Source: an uncultured Thermomicrobiaceae bacterium
Lineage (GTDB): Bacteria; Chloroflexota; Chloroflexia; Thermomicrobiales; Thermomicrobiaceae
Length of the DNA stretch: 64,000 nt
NCBI GenBank assembly: GCA_938082375.1
Contig: CALKCJ010000044.1
Coordinates: forward strand, 1 to 64,000
Direction: 5' to 3'
Both the position numbers and the translations under genes were made by a program. Of the stretch, positions 36,831 to 45,572 are shown one piece after another (the stretch's first letter is position 1; each line of letters starts with the position of its first letter). The notes under the pieces are model-generated. The model saw only the letters and a program-made list of their open reading frames with translations, was not told where the DNA came from and ran no database searches.

Positions 36831-37085
36831 ATGCTGGCGAGCGGGCTTCGACGGGGGCTGACCACGCAGGAGGCGGCACAGCTTCTGCAGTTCCACCCGG
36901 AGGCCATACGGTACTGGCTCCGGGTCGGCGAGCTGCGTGGCACTCGTCTTGACTCGACAGACGAGTGGCTGGTCGAACCGGAGGATCTCCTGGCCTTCCT
37001 CCGCCAGAACGACGAGCTCTTGCCCTGGTCGGTGCCGGTGGCCGGTTCCGGCGCGGGGGCCACTGCAGTCGGCCCCACCAGCTAG
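36831..37085 (+). CDS. small helix-turn-helix (MerR/excisionase-like) protein
   Basis: An 84-residue protein. The HTH is LTTQEAAQLLQFHPEAIRYWLRVGELRGTRL, the AlpA/excisionase-like winged-helix pattern in which the recognition helix reads a single site, followed by WLVEPEDLLAFLRQ, the second conserved helix. The last 20 residues are low-complexity Gly/Ala. ATG 36831 with GGGGGAG upstream is preferred to ATG 36801, which lacks a site. Not near any integrase. It ends with a four-base tail overlap with rodA. Confidence 0.7.
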   Translation: MLASGLRRGLTTQEAAQLLQFHPEAIRYWLRVGELRGTRLDSTDEWLVEPEDLLAFLRQNDELLPWSVPVAGSGAGATAVGPTS

Positions 37086-38224
37086 ACGGGCTTGAAGCCA
37101 ACGCGTCGTCGATGGACGAGCACGCTCTGGAGCAAGCCCAGGCTGGCGAGCAGCGTCCACAGCGAGCTGCCGCCAAAACTGATGAAGGGGAGCGGTAGAC
37201 CCGTCACCGGCATGATCCCGACGTTCATCCCCATGTTCACGAACGCCTGAAAGAAGATCATCACAGTGATCCCGACGGCCAGCAACCGACCGAACAGGTC
37301 GGGGGCGACCACCGCCACATGGCTCGTGCGCCACAAGAGGAGCAGGTACGCCACCACCAGCGCGACACCGCCGATAAAGCCGAACATGCCCATGGCGTGG
37401 GCGAAGATGAAATCAGTCGTGCGCACGCGGAGCAGGTCGAGCTGACTTTGCATACTGCCGGCTAGCCCGTTGCCGTACCAGCCGCCGGTGCCGATGGTAA
37501 TCTGCGCTTGGATAATGTTGAAGCCGGCTCCGAAATAGTCTCGCTCCGGCTCGAACGAAATGAGCAAACGCTCCCGCATGTAGTCGTGCAGGACGTACTT
37601 CCACGCGAACAGTGCCGCAAGTGGCGAGGCCAGCACCACCCCGACCACGTACAGCAAACGAGTGGGGCTGAAGAGCATCATCGCCAGCCAGATGGCGGCG
37701 AAGACGCCAGCGGTGCCGAGGTCGGGCTGCTGGTACACGAGGAGGGCTGGTACCCCGACGAGCAGGCCACCCAGCGCGAAGTTCCGCAGGCGGGCCATCT
37801 CGCGACCCCGGTTGGCGCTGAAGGCCGCCAGCGCCACGATGACCCCCAGCTTGGCCGGCTCCGAGGGCTGGATCGTCAACGGCCCCAGTTCGATCCACCG
37901 CACCGAGCCACCGATGCTGGTGCCGACCAGCAGCAGGAGTAGGAGCAGCGTCACCGCCAGGCCGTAAATCGGCCAGGCCAACGACTTGACGTACCGGTAA
38001 TCGACCCACGTCAGACCGAGCAACAGCGGTAGTCCGACCGCTGTATAGATGAGCTGGCGTACCGCAAGGCTGTCGAGCCGGAGCGGCCCGCCGCCCTCGG
38101 CGCTCCAGATCACCACCAGCCCGAAGCCGATCAGCACGAGCGTCGTGACCAGCATGTATGGGTCAAGCGCCGCCCAGCTCGCTGACCGCCGTTGGACTTG
38201 CAGCGAGGTGACCACCAATCCCAT
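37082..38224 (-). CDS. rodA: RodA/FtsW-family peptidoglycan glycosyltransferase (SEDS)
   Basis: A 380-residue polytopic membrane protein with about ten helices. SEDS signatures are GSVRWIELGPLTIQPSEPAKL, YQQPDLGTA, QAQITIGTGGWYGNGL and TDFIFAHAMGMFG, ending with PVTGLPLPFISFGGSS. The aspartate of QQPDLGT/TDFIF regions belongs to the glycan-polymerising site. The short form and the absence of FtsW-specific additions favour RodA (elongation), consistent with mreB in the same region. It is followed by, and probably follows, the HD-domain gene three bases upstream. Confidence 0.88.
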   Translation of the reverse strand: MGLVVTSLQVQRRSASWAALDPYMLVTTLVLIGFGLVVIWSAEGGGPLRLDSLAVRQLIYTAVGLPLLLGLTWVDYRYVKSLAWPIYGLAVTLLLLLLLVGTSIGGSVRWIELGPLTIQPSEPAKLGVIVALAAFSANRGREMARLRNFALGGLLVGVPALLVYQQPDLGTAGVFAAIWLAMMLFSPTRLLYVVGVVLASPLAALFAWKYVLHDYMRERLLISFEPERDYFGAGFNIIQAQITIGTGGWYGNGLAGSMQSQLDLLRVRTTDFIFAHAMGMFGFIGGVALVVAYLLLLWRTSHVAVVAPDLFGRLLAVGITVMIFFQAFVNMGMNVGIMPVTGLPLPFISFGGSSLWTLLASLGLLQSVLVHRRRVGFKPV

Positions 38225-38227
38225 GGC

Positions 38228-38998
38228 CTACAGCAGCTCCACGCCGTTGATGTTAATGTGGAAGGCACAGCCCAACAACTCGGCAGCCCGCGCGCTCATC
38301 AGCATCCGCGGCAGGAAAATCTCGAAGTAGTGCATCACTGGCGCGATCGTCGTGTCGATCGTCAGCTCCAACGTGATCGACTTCTCAGCTGGGTTGACGC
38401 GCAGGAAGGACGAGACCGCCGCATAGTTGACCCGGTCGTGCTGATCGAACTTGTTATGATCCGGGTTCTGCACCCGGCTCCGATGGACGTCTGACTTGTC
38501 GGCCAGGATCAAGGCGGCCGACACCGCGTGGATCGGCTCGCCGAGCCGCTGCGTGTCATCGCCGTGGCTGCCGATTGCGCCCATCACAATGGCAATGTCC
38601 TCCGCAGCCACACCGTAGCGACGCAGGATATCGCGCGCCAGCAGCGCCCCGGTCAGACTATGGTCGTAGCGGCTGATCGCGTTGCCAATGTCGTGTAGAT
38701 AGCCAGCGATGGCCGCTAGCTCCTGCTCTCGCTGGTCGTAGCCCAGCCGCCGCAGCACGTTGCGGGCGATATGCGAGACCAGGTTGGCGTGACGTAGGCC
38801 GTGCTCGGTAAAGCCGATCACAGCTAAGTTCGCGTTGCCTGCCTCGATGTAGGCCCGCACCTCCGGATCCTTCTCCAGGTCAGCGACAGTGATCGGCAGC
38901 GCCACTACCGCCGGGCGAGCGGCCGCTTCCGGCTTGGTGGCCCGCACCGCAGCCGCCTCGCCGATGATCTCCGGGATCGACTCACCATTGGTGCTCAT
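38228..38998 (-). CDS. HD-domain phosphohydrolase
   Basis: A 256-residue protein. The HD metal site is spread over EHGLRHANLV (about 68-77), YLHDIGNAI (about 98-106), IGSHGD and LADKSDVHRSRV. An additional 60-residue C-terminal domain is rich in hydrophobic strands. It is related to the metal-dependent hydrolases that act on nucleotides or phosphorylated small molecules; substrate unknown. First gene of a pair with rodA (three-base gap). Confidence 0.82.
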   Translation of the reverse strand: MSTNGESIPEIIGEAAAVRATKPEAAARPAVVALPITVADLEKDPEVRAYIEAGNANLAVIGFTEHGLRHANLVSHIARNVLRRLGYDQREQELAAIAGYLHDIGNAISRYDHSLTGALLARDILRRYGVAAEDIAIVMGAIGSHGDDTQRLGEPIHAVSAALILADKSDVHRSRVQNPDHNKFDQHDRVNYAAVSSFLRVNPAEKSITLELTIDTTIAPVMHYFEIFLPRMLMSARAAELLGCAFHININGVELL

Positions 38999-39070
38999 GA
39001 CGCTACCCTCTCCATGATGACCCGGGGCTCAAGTATAGCCGCTTCTGCCCCAAGTCTCCGGTGGGTAGGC

Positions 39071-39102
39071 AGGTAGGGGCGAATGATTCCTCGCCCCTAC
39101 CT
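39071..39102. repeat. 12-bp perfect palindromic element (AGGTAGGGGCGA / TCGCCCCTACCT)
   Basis: Arms 39071-39082 and 39091-39102 enclose an eight-base loop. It lies 15 bases beyond the stop of the flavin oxidase gene and may terminate its transcript. Another copy of GTAGGGGCGA occurs at 39131-39140, inside the end of that gene. The GGTAGGGGCGA core looks like a dispersed palindromic repeat. Confidence 0.55.
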
Positions 39103-39116
39103 CATGAAATGTCAAA

Positions 39117-40235
39117 CTAGGAGCCGAAGCGTAGGGGCGAGAGCGCGTCGAGCGGGAGACTCGGGCGCCCCATCGTGATCAGCTCGGCGATCAGCTCACC
39201 GATCGTGGGAGCCAGCGCGAACCCGTGCCCGGAGAAGCCACCGGCGAAGACGAACCCCTCGAGCTCACCCGCCGCCCCCAGGATCGGAACCCCGTCCGCT
39301 GCGACTGCCTCGATGCCAACCCATCCGCGCACCAGTCGGGCGCGTTCGAGCAGCGGATACACCGCGCTCGCGTCACGAGCGCTTCCGGCGATGCTCGCCG
39401 GCAGCAGCCGCGTGCGCCGCGTCACGAGGTCGAGCCGGCCAGGCCAGCCCCCACCGATCAGGTACGCGCCACCCGGTAACTGCTTAAGGCTAAGCCGGCG
39501 ATTCGCGCTCCCCAACACCGGTCGTAGCCGGGACGGCATCGGCTCGGTCACCAGCATCTGGAGCGCCCACGGCTCGAGCGGGATGCTGAGCCCGATCATC
39601 CGAGCGATCTCGGCGCTCCAGGCGCCGGCCGCGTTCACGACCCAGCGGCAAGAGATCTCGCCCCGCGTCGTCGTCACGCCGGCCACCCGGTCACGGTGCA
39701 GAGTGATGCCGATCACCCGCGTCTGTTGAAGGATACGGGCCCTGAGGCGGGCCGCAGCCCGAGCGAAGGCATGGGTCACCAGTGTCGGCATCGCGTAGCC
39801 ATCGCTCGGGCACCAGCTCGCCGCAAGTACCGAAGGGGCAATGCCCGGCACCAGCTCGCGCAACTCGGCCCGGCCAATCATCTGGACGTCCAGCCCGTGA
39901 GCCCGCTCCTCAGCTACCCGGCGCTCCAGTACGGCGACGTCTTCCGGCCGCTCGGCTAGCATCAGGTTGCCGTCCTGCCGGTAGTGCAGTTCCGCGCTCA
40001 GTTCCACCGCCAGGTGGGGCCAGCGCCGAATGGCGCGCAGGGCGATCGGCAGCTCGCGCGGGTCACGGCCTTGCTGCCGCACCCCGCCGGCACTGGCACC
40101 CGAAGCTCCCGCTGCGATCGTCGCTGCCTCGACCAGCGCCACGGTCACTTCTCGTCGGGCGAGCTCATAGGCGACCGCGCAGCCGATGACGCCCCCGCCG
40201 ATGACTACGACCTCGGCTGTCGCGCGCTCGCCCAC
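39117..40235 (-). CDS. FAD-dependent amine oxidase (DAO/sarcosine oxidase-like)
   Basis: A 372-residue flavoprotein. The ADP-binding motif VVVIGGGVIGCAVAYELARR is at the N-terminus, GASGASAGGVRQQG follows, and a C-terminal GFSGHGFALAPTIGELIAEL matches the DAO family substrate/FAD helix. Members oxidise secondary amines such as sarcosine, dimethylglycine or glycine. GTG 40235 has AGGGAG seven bases upstream. It lies on the same strand downstream of a formaldehyde-dehydrogenase-like gene, which suggests a demethylating oxidase that releases formaldehyde. Confidence 0.8.
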   Translation of the reverse strand: MGERATAEVVVIGGGVIGCAVAYELARREVTVALVEAATIAAGASGASAGGVRQQGRDPRELPIALRAIRRWPHLAVELSAELHYRQDGNLMLAERPEDVAVLERRVAEERAHGLDVQMIGRAELRELVPGIAPSVLAASWCPSDGYAMPTLVTHAFARAAARLRARILQQTRVIGITLHRDRVAGVTTTRGEISCRWVVNAAGAWSAEIARMIGLSIPLEPWALQMLVTEPMPSRLRPVLGSANRRLSLKQLPGGAYLIGGGWPGRLDLVTRRTRLLPASIAGSARDASAVYPLLERARLVRGWVGIEAVAADGVPILGAAGELEGFVFAGGFSGHGFALAPTIGELIAELITMGRPSLPLDALSPLRFGS

Positions 40236-40390
40236 CCGCTGGCTCCCTGCCCGCCCATCCACCTGCGCACGGCTAGTATCGGCCGGATCGCACCCCCGAG
40301 CAAGGCCGGGGCGAGGTACTCGATGAAAAGTATCCTTTACTGAGAAGCGGGTGGCGCGGCACCACGCCACCCCCCGAGCACGCCGGTCGG

Positions 40391-41581
40391 CTAGGCCTCC
40401 ATCTGCGGCTTGAGCACGACTTTGATGTAACCATCCACTCTCTTATCGAACTTTTCGTACGCCATCGGAGCTTCCTCTAGGCGATGTCGATGCGAGACCA
40501 CGAAGGAGGGCTTAGCACGGCCGGCGATGATCAGGTCGCGCAGGTACTGGTTATATCGCTTGACGTTGCACTGGCCGGTTCCAAGCCGGATCCCCTTCTC
40601 GAAGAGCCGCCCGATCGCCAGCCGCAGGCGTCCCTGCTTTGCTTCCTCGTCAGGCGCGCCGGGATCGGCGGGGACATAGAGCCCTGGCACGCCGATCGCG
40701 CCCGTCGGCCGCACGACCTCGATCAGGGTGTTGAGAACGATAGCGGGATCTTCGCGCGCTGCGCCGCGCACGTGTGCTTGGTAGCCAACAGCGTCGATTC
40801 CCTTGTCGACGCCGGCAAACGCCTTATTGGGTACCGAGCCGGTGGCCAGCCGGTCGCCGGGCGACTGCTCCTTGATGAACTCGACCGGGTTGACCTCGTC
40901 GAAATTGACCGGAATGCAGCCGATCTCCCGTGCCTTGTCAAGCCGCTCCTTGATACGGTCCACTACGAAGACCTTCGAGGCGCCGCGCAGCAGGCAGCTA
41001 TAGGCCGCCATCAAGCCAACCGGCCCAGCGCCGAAGACTGCCACACTTTCCCCTGGCCGGACATCGGCCAGCTCGGCACCGTGGTAGCCGGTCGGGAAGA
41101 TATCGGCGAGCAGGATGAAGTCGTCTTCGAACTCGGTACCCTCAGGCAGCTTCAGGCAGTTGAAGTCGGCGTACGGTACGCGAAGATACTCAGCTTGTCC
41201 ACCGGTATACGGCCCCATGGCGACGTAGCCATAAGCGCCGCCGGCGAAGCCAGGCTCCGGGTTCACAGTGAGGCAGAACCCAGTATACCCGCGCTGGCAG
41301 TTGATACAGAAGCCACAGGCTACGTTGAAGGGCATGACCACGCGGTCACCCTTGCGGAGCGAGGTCACGGCCGGCCCCACCTCCTCGATGATGCCCAGAT
41401 TCTCGTGGCCGAAGACGATACCGGGCTGGGCCGCGGTTCGCCCCTCGTACATGTGGAGGTCGCTGCCGCAGATGGCTGTGGAGGTGATGCGGACGATGAC
41501 ATCGTTGGGGTGCTCGATGCGGGGATCGGATACCTCTTCGACAGCTACCTGGAACGGGCCTTTGTAGACGACGGCCTTCAT
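40391..41581 (-). CDS. zinc-dependent formaldehyde-dehydrogenase-like alcohol dehydrogenase
   Basis: A 396-residue zinc enzyme of the medium-chain family, closest in pattern to glutathione-independent formaldehyde dehydrogenase (FdhA). The catalytic zinc site is CGSDLHMYEG and GHENLG; the structural zinc cysteines are CGFCINCQRGYTGFC. The cofactor fold is VAVFGAGPVGLMAA. The length and the long insert DRLATGSVPNKAF fit FdhA and not simple ADH. ATG 41581 has GGAGGGA upstream. Transcription probably starts from a promoter 260 bases upstream. Confidence 0.85.
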   Translation of the reverse strand: MKAVVYKGPFQVAVEEVSDPRIEHPNDVIVRITSTAICGSDLHMYEGRTAAQPGIVFGHENLGIIEEVGPAVTSLRKGDRVVMPFNVACGFCINCQRGYTGFCLTVNPEPGFAGGAYGYVAMGPYTGGQAEYLRVPYADFNCLKLPEGTEFEDDFILLADIFPTGYHGAELADVRPGESVAVFGAGPVGLMAAYSCLLRGASKVFVVDRIKERLDKAREIGCIPVNFDEVNPVEFIKEQSPGDRLATGSVPNKAFAGVDKGIDAVGYQAHVRGAAREDPAIVLNTLIEVVRPTGAIGVPGLYVPADPGAPDEEAKQGRLRLAIGRLFEKGIRLGTGQCNVKRYNQYLRDLIIAGRAKPSFVVSHRHRLEEAPMAYEKFDKRVDGYIKVVLKPQMEA

Positions 41582-42016
41582 CGCTTTCACTCCCTCCCAC
41601 CGTTCGATGGGCCATCATTCGCGCCTTAGCGCTCCGGCTCGGCTCGGTGCGCGTCTCCGCCGAATCACCTCCTCTCGCCGAACTGTGGAGAACGAGCTGC
41701 AAGCCGAGCGGAGAGAACAGCGCCGCTTCTGCATCGGAGACAGTGCGAACGCTGGAGCTTGATAAGGTCCTGGGTGCGCGTCCTGCTGCTGGTTCCAGGG
41801 GTAGCGCCGCGTAATCACGCATTACGTCAGGTTCACCTCTATGATAATCCGGTTACCGAAAGCAAGTCAAGGTCCAACTTTTCGTTAGACGAGAAGAACA
41901 TATGGTACGCGGAAGTGTTATCAATGGAGCGGTAGCGAGTAGCGAATACGCCTGATATGCTCGGCGCGTTCGCACAGATGGTCGGTTGCGACGCTGGGGC
42001 GAACCGGGAAGGGGGA
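41582..42016 (-). promoter_or_regulatory. long leader and promoter of the alcohol dehydrogenase gene
   Basis: 435 bases without a supported gene. On the minus strand TTGACT (41870-41865) and TATCAT (41846-41841) have 18-base spacing. This leaves a leader of about 250 bases, beginning with a hairpin (CGTAAT-N5-ATTACG, 41810-41826). I could not match the leader to a known riboswitch. The region between 41871 and 42016 faces the end of mreB and shows nothing else. Confidence 0.5.
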
Positions 42017-43021
42017 CTACAGCTCCTCGAGGCTATCCCGGATGACGTCGAAGTATTCGAGCGCCAGACCCGTGCCGATGGCTACGCAGCTCAGCGGGTC
42101 GTCAGCCACGTAGCAGGGTACGCCGGTCACCTCGGTGAGCAACCGGTCGAGGTTGCGGAGTAGCGCTCCGCCGCCGGTCAGCACCATGCCTTTGTCGATG
42201 ATGTCCGAGGCCAGCTCCGGCGGCGTCTCTTCGAGCACAGCCCTCACCGTACTGATGATCGCCTCCAGCGGCTCGGTGATCGCCTCCACGACCTCATTCG
42301 CATGAAGCTGGATGGTGCGCGGGAGGCCCGTGATCTCGTCGCGGCCCCGCACTTCCATAAGAAGGTCTTCCTCGACCGGCAGCGCCGAGCCGATCGCGAT
42401 CTTCACCTCTTCCGCCGTCCGCTCACCGATCCGGAGGTTATGCTTGCGCTTCACATAGGTCGCGATGGCATCGTCGATATGGTTGCCCCCCTTGCGGATC
42501 GAGTGCGCGACCACGATGCCGTTCAGCGAGATCACGGCGACCTCGGTCGTTCCGCCGCCGATATCGATCACCAGGTTGCCACTTGGGTCAGCGATCGGCA
42601 CCTTCGCCCCGATAGCCGCTGCCAGCGGCTCGGCAATGAGGTACGCGCGCCGGGCCCCGGCGTTGAGGGCCGCATCCCGCACCGCCCGACGCTCGACACT
42701 CGTCACCCCGGCAGGAACACAGATCATGACCTCGGGCCGGATCAACGAGAAGCGACCGACCGCCTTGTTGATGAAGTAGCGCAGCATCTCCTGGGTGACC
42801 ATATAGTCGGCGATCACGCCGTTGCGCATCGGACGGATGACCTCGATCGTGTCGCGCGGTTCCCGGCCCAACATGTTCCGCGCCTCGACGCCGACCGCTT
42901 TCACCCTGCCGTCTTTAGCCGAGATAGCGACCACCGACGGCTCGTTGATCACGATGCCTCGTCCGCGGACATAGACGAGGACGTTGGCGGTTCCGAGATC
43001 GATGCCGAGTTGCTTAGCCAC
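42017..43021 (-). CDS. mreB: rod shape-determining protein MreB
   Basis: A 334-residue bacterial actin that organises lateral wall synthesis. It has phosphate 1 [13 protein letters not shown] near the N-terminus, phosphate 2 [14 protein letters not shown] and the adenosine motif [13 protein letters not shown] 43021 has GGGAG eight bases upstream and gives the usual length; the upstream in-frame stretch includes the promoter, so it is not used. mreC and mreD do not follow; a zinc-ribbon gene is upstream on the same strand. Confidence 0.95.
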   Translation of the reverse strand: MAKQLGIDLGTANVLVYVRGRGIVINEPSVVAISAKDGRVKAVGVEARNMLGREPRDTIEVIRPMRNGVIADYMVTQEMLRYFINKAVGRFSLIRPEVMICVPAGVTSVERRAVRDAALNAGARRAYLIAEPLAAAIGAKVPIADPSGNLVIDIGGGTTEVAVISLNGIVVAHSIRKGGNHIDDAIATYVKRKHNLRIGERTAEEVKIAIGSALPVEEDLLMEVRGRDEITGLPRTIQLHANEVVEAITEPLEAIISTVRAVLEETPPELASDIIDKGMVLTGGGALLRNLDRLLTEVTGVPCYVADDPLSCVAIGTGLALEYFDVIRDSLEEL

Positions 43022-43102
43022 GCCCGCTACTCCCAGTCGGTTTGCCCAATCCGTGACAGAACGAAGCCGTCCACTCGACCGAGTGTGCCGTGCCAACGCG
43101 AG

Positions 43103-43108
43103 ATTGTA
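43103..43108 (-). promoter_or_regulatory. extended -10 promoter of mreB
   Basis: TACAAT preceded by TGC (TGnTACAAT, extended -10) lies about 80 bases upstream of the mreB start. No good -35 box is seen; extended -10 promoters often lack one. Confidence 0.5.
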
Positions 43109-43151
43109 GCAGAACGCAGCGGTGTCCGATCCGGCAGGCCGGCCGCGTTGG

Positions 43152-44000
43152 TCAGCCGGGATCGACCCCCTTGGCGCGCAGCGCCGCGATCTCCGACTCG
43201 ACGTCGGCGAGCTGGCGGCGGATCACCGGCAGGCGATCGCGCACCCGTTGCAGGTCTGCCAGTGTCGCGTCCCGCTCCCCGCGCAGTCGTCGCACGTCGG
43301 CGTGGAGCTGCTGTCGCCGCCAGGCGAGCCGGGCGCACACCGGGCAGCGACCCCGGAGATCCTGCCAGCCACCGCATCCCGAGCACGGCCGAGCCAAGTC
43401 GGCGAGGGTGAGAGACGGTGCTGGCTTCGCTTCACGGAGTGCCGCCAACACGTCCTCTGCGAGCTGGTCCAGGCTGGAGCCCAGGCACTCGACGAGCTGC
43501 GCGCGTGAGGCGTCCGACGGTCCCTCCGAGACCAGCGACGCCGTTTGGCCCTGGTACCGGACTAGTCGTGGCGGGGCAAGCTGATGACCACGCTCCGCCC
43601 AATCGATCTCCTCACGCCAGGCGTAGCTCGCGTCCCCGATCCTGAGCACGACCTGAGCCGGCGGGCCGGCGGAAACCCCAACCACCTCTACGGGAACCGG
43701 AGGCAGCGGGGGCGGCAGATCGCGGGGTCGTGGCGGTTTCAGCGCCACGAGATCGGACTCGGCTTGCTCGATCGCCGCATTGAGCTGAGCGAGACGCTCC
43801 GTCCACCGGTTCGTGGCCTGCCAGGCACGTTCAGACTGCTCGAGGTCGTAGGACAGCTCAGCTCGGCGTTGCAGCAGGCGAAGCAACCGCCGACGCTCGG
43901 CCTCACGAATGGAGGGCTGAGGCGTCACCTCGTCGGATACGGCGGGACGCCCGGCCGCCGGCCGCCGGACAATTCGACGGTACAGTCTCCACCAGGCCAT
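43152..44000 (-). CDS. coiled-coil protein with a C-terminal zinc ribbon
   Basis: A 282-residue protein I do not recognise. The N-terminus is basic, a coiled coil runs from about 30 to 85, a proline-rich linker and a beta-rich central part follow, and at about 205-230 four cysteines form a zinc ribbon (CSGCGGW...CPVCARL). A second coiled coil ends the protein. It sits between mreB and the M50 protease on the same strand, so a link to cell-envelope work is possible but unproven. Confidence 0.55.
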   Translation of the reverse strand: MAWWRLYRRIVRRPAAGRPAVSDEVTPQPSIREAERRRLLRLLQRRAELSYDLEQSERAWQATNRWTERLAQLNAAIEQAESDLVALKPPRPRDLPPPLPPVPVEVVGVSAGPPAQVVLRIGDASYAWREEIDWAERGHQLAPPRLVRYQGQTASLVSEGPSDASRAQLVECLGSSLDQLAEDVLAALREAKPAPSLTLADLARPCSGCGGWQDLRGRCPVCARLAWRRQQLHADVRRLRGERDATLADLQRVRDRLPVIRRQLADVESEIAALRAKGVDPG

Positions 44001-44017
44001 GCCGCCTCCTCTCGAGG

Positions 44018-45019
44018 CTAGCCATCGCCTGCCTGCTCGGCAAGTGCGGGCCAGTGGTCGACGGCCTGCATCAGCCGCCTCAGCACACTGGCGAGATCCT
44101 CCGGCGCGAGTGGCCGGTCAAGGACACCGAGGTGCTGACGCAGTCGAAAGCCCGGCGCGTTCTGGTCGATCAGTTCCGCACGCAGCTCGAGCACGCCCTT
44201 TTCAGGAACCATGACCGCTTCGATCCATCGGTTCATGCCGCCGCTCTCCCAGCGAAGCACCACTCCTGCATGCTCGGGCCCGACTCCTGTCACCGCCTCG
44301 ACCGGGTGAGCCCAGCCGCCAGCGACCCGTTCAGCCGCCTCGGCGAGGTGCAGAGCCAACATCCGGCGTTGGCCAGCCGTTAGCCGCCGTGACCAGCGGA
44401 CGCCGGTGCGCACTTCGACGAGTTTCCGGAAACGATCGCTGTGCCAAGCTGCAACTCCCAACGCGACCAGGCCGGCGTGGACTGCAGCAGTCGCCGCCTT
44501 CAGCAGGGGTGGAGCAGAGCGATAGATCGTTGTCCAGTCACCATGCAGGTCACTGGCCAAGTCGATCAGCGGATAGAAGAGCAAGGCGGTGCCAAGCTCC
44601 AGGCCACCGAAGACCAGGAGCAGCCAGTTGAGCGCGCGGTTCAAACTGCCGAAGAGGGCGGCGAACACGGCAGCGAGGCCCAGCAGCAGGCTCACCAGGT
44701 TCCCCGAGAGCGCGATCCAGAAGAGCTCCCCGGAGCCGTACTCTCCGGTATGCTCCACCCATCCGAGGAAAAAGAGAAAGCCGAAGCCGACGATCTGGCC
44801 GCCCACCAGCCGGACCGCCACCACGTGCCCCAGCTCGTGCAGCAGCACGCCCAGCGGCAGCAAGAGGAAAAACGCCACTTCGGCGAGCTGCTGACGGTCA
44901 CCGGGGGTGAGCGTCTCGTCGAACAGGGTTCGCTGCAACCGGATGGTCGTCACCAGCACGCGGATCGAGACGAGAGCGAGCAGCAGGCTAGCGAGCTGCA
45001 AGAGCAGGAACGTCGACAC
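44018..45019 (-). CDS. M50-family membrane metalloprotease-like protein
   Basis: A 333-residue protein. Its first 190 residues contain five or so membrane helices, with the zinc motif LLHELGHVVA (HExxH, about 62-71) in a helix and a second region LLFYPLIDLASDLHGD that supplies the third ligand aspartate. This is the M50/site-2-protease-like layout. The C-terminal about 140 residues form a soluble domain. Substrate unknown. It is transcribed toward mreB and probably uses the promoter just upstream. Confidence 0.7.
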   Translation of the reverse strand: MSTFLLLQLASLLLALVSIRVLVTTIRLQRTLFDETLTPGDRQQLAEVAFFLLLPLGVLLHELGHVVAVRLVGGQIVGFGFLFFLGWVEHTGEYGSGELFWIALSGNLVSLLLGLAAVFAALFGSLNRALNWLLLVFGGLELGTALLFYPLIDLASDLHGDWTTIYRSAPPLLKAATAAVHAGLVALGVAAWHSDRFRKLVEVRTGVRWSRRLTAGQRRMLALHLAEAAERVAGGWAHPVEAVTGVGPEHAGVVLRWESGGMNRWIEAVMVPEKGVLELRAELIDQNAPGFRLRQHLGVLDRPLAPEDLASVLRRLMQAVDHWPALAEQAGDG

Positions 45020-45046
45020 CGGCGACCCCCTCAGCCTCTCCTGTCG

Positions 45047-45095
45047 ATTGTAGCAGCCAGCGTGACCCGAGCTTCCGGCGAGGTCGTGCTACACT
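45047..45095. promoter_or_regulatory. divergent promoter region (M50 gene / threonine aldolase)
   Basis: On the minus strand TGCTACAAT (extended -10, hexamer 45052-45047) lies 28 bases upstream of the M50 start. On the plus strand TACACT at 45090-45095 is a -10 candidate for the aldolase gene at 45171. Clear -35 boxes are missing. Confidence 0.45.
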
Positions 45096-45170
45096 GCGCC
45101 AGGTAGAAAGCTGTGCCGCGCCAATGGCTCGCTGGCTGCGCCCATCGTGGATCGACAGGGAGGGAACTCG

Positions 45171-45560
45171 ATGCCGGAGATCATCGACCTACGAGGTGAC
45201 TGGGCCGCGCCCCCGACAGCGGCGATGCGCCGGGCAATGGCCGAAGCCGAGGTAGGCGATGACAATTCGCATGAGGATCCGAGTGTCATCCGGCTGGAGG
45301 AGCTCTCGGCCGAGCGGATGGGCAAGGAGGCTGGCCTCTTCGTGCCCAGTGGCACGATGGGCAACCTGGTGAGCGTCCTAGCGCTGGCTGAGCACGGAAC
45401 CGAGATCATCCTGGGCGACAAGTCGCATGCCTACCTCTCGGAAGCCGGCGGGGCCGCCGTCATTGGCGGCCATCCCTTCCGCACCGTGCCCAACGATCGT
45501 TTTGGCCTGCTCGACCCCGCAGCCGTCGAAGCGGCGATTAACCCGCCCGATATCCACTGG
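45171..45560 (+). pseudogene. low-specificity L-threonine aldolase, 3'-truncated
   Basis: ATG 45171 has GGGAGGG seven bases upstream. The first about 130 residues are an intact threonine aldolase/beta-eliminating lyase: IDLRGDWAAPPTAAMRRA, GDDNSHEDPSV, GLFVPSGTMGNLVSVL and HAYLSEAGGAAVIGGHPF. After AINPPDIHW the sequence stops resembling the family; the following PLP-lysine and C-terminal domains are absent. Foreign sequence begins immediately, its ribosome site GGAGGGGGAAGGAG lying at the join. No continuation was found elsewhere in the window. This is the insertion point of the accessory region. Confidence 0.8.
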
Positions 45561-45572
45561 AGGGGGAAGGAG

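Noticed and set aside
36831-37085. Excisionase of a mobile element
   Set aside because: The fold is similar, but there is no integrase or repeat nearby and both neighbours are ordinary housekeeping genes.
41346-41822. A leader peptide or small protein before the alcohol dehydrogenase
   Set aside because: An ATG at 41822 has a moderate ribosome site, but the frame soon becomes Ser/Arg-rich and runs out of frame through the dehydrogenase gene. A T-box or other known riboswitch was also considered, but no conserved element was found.
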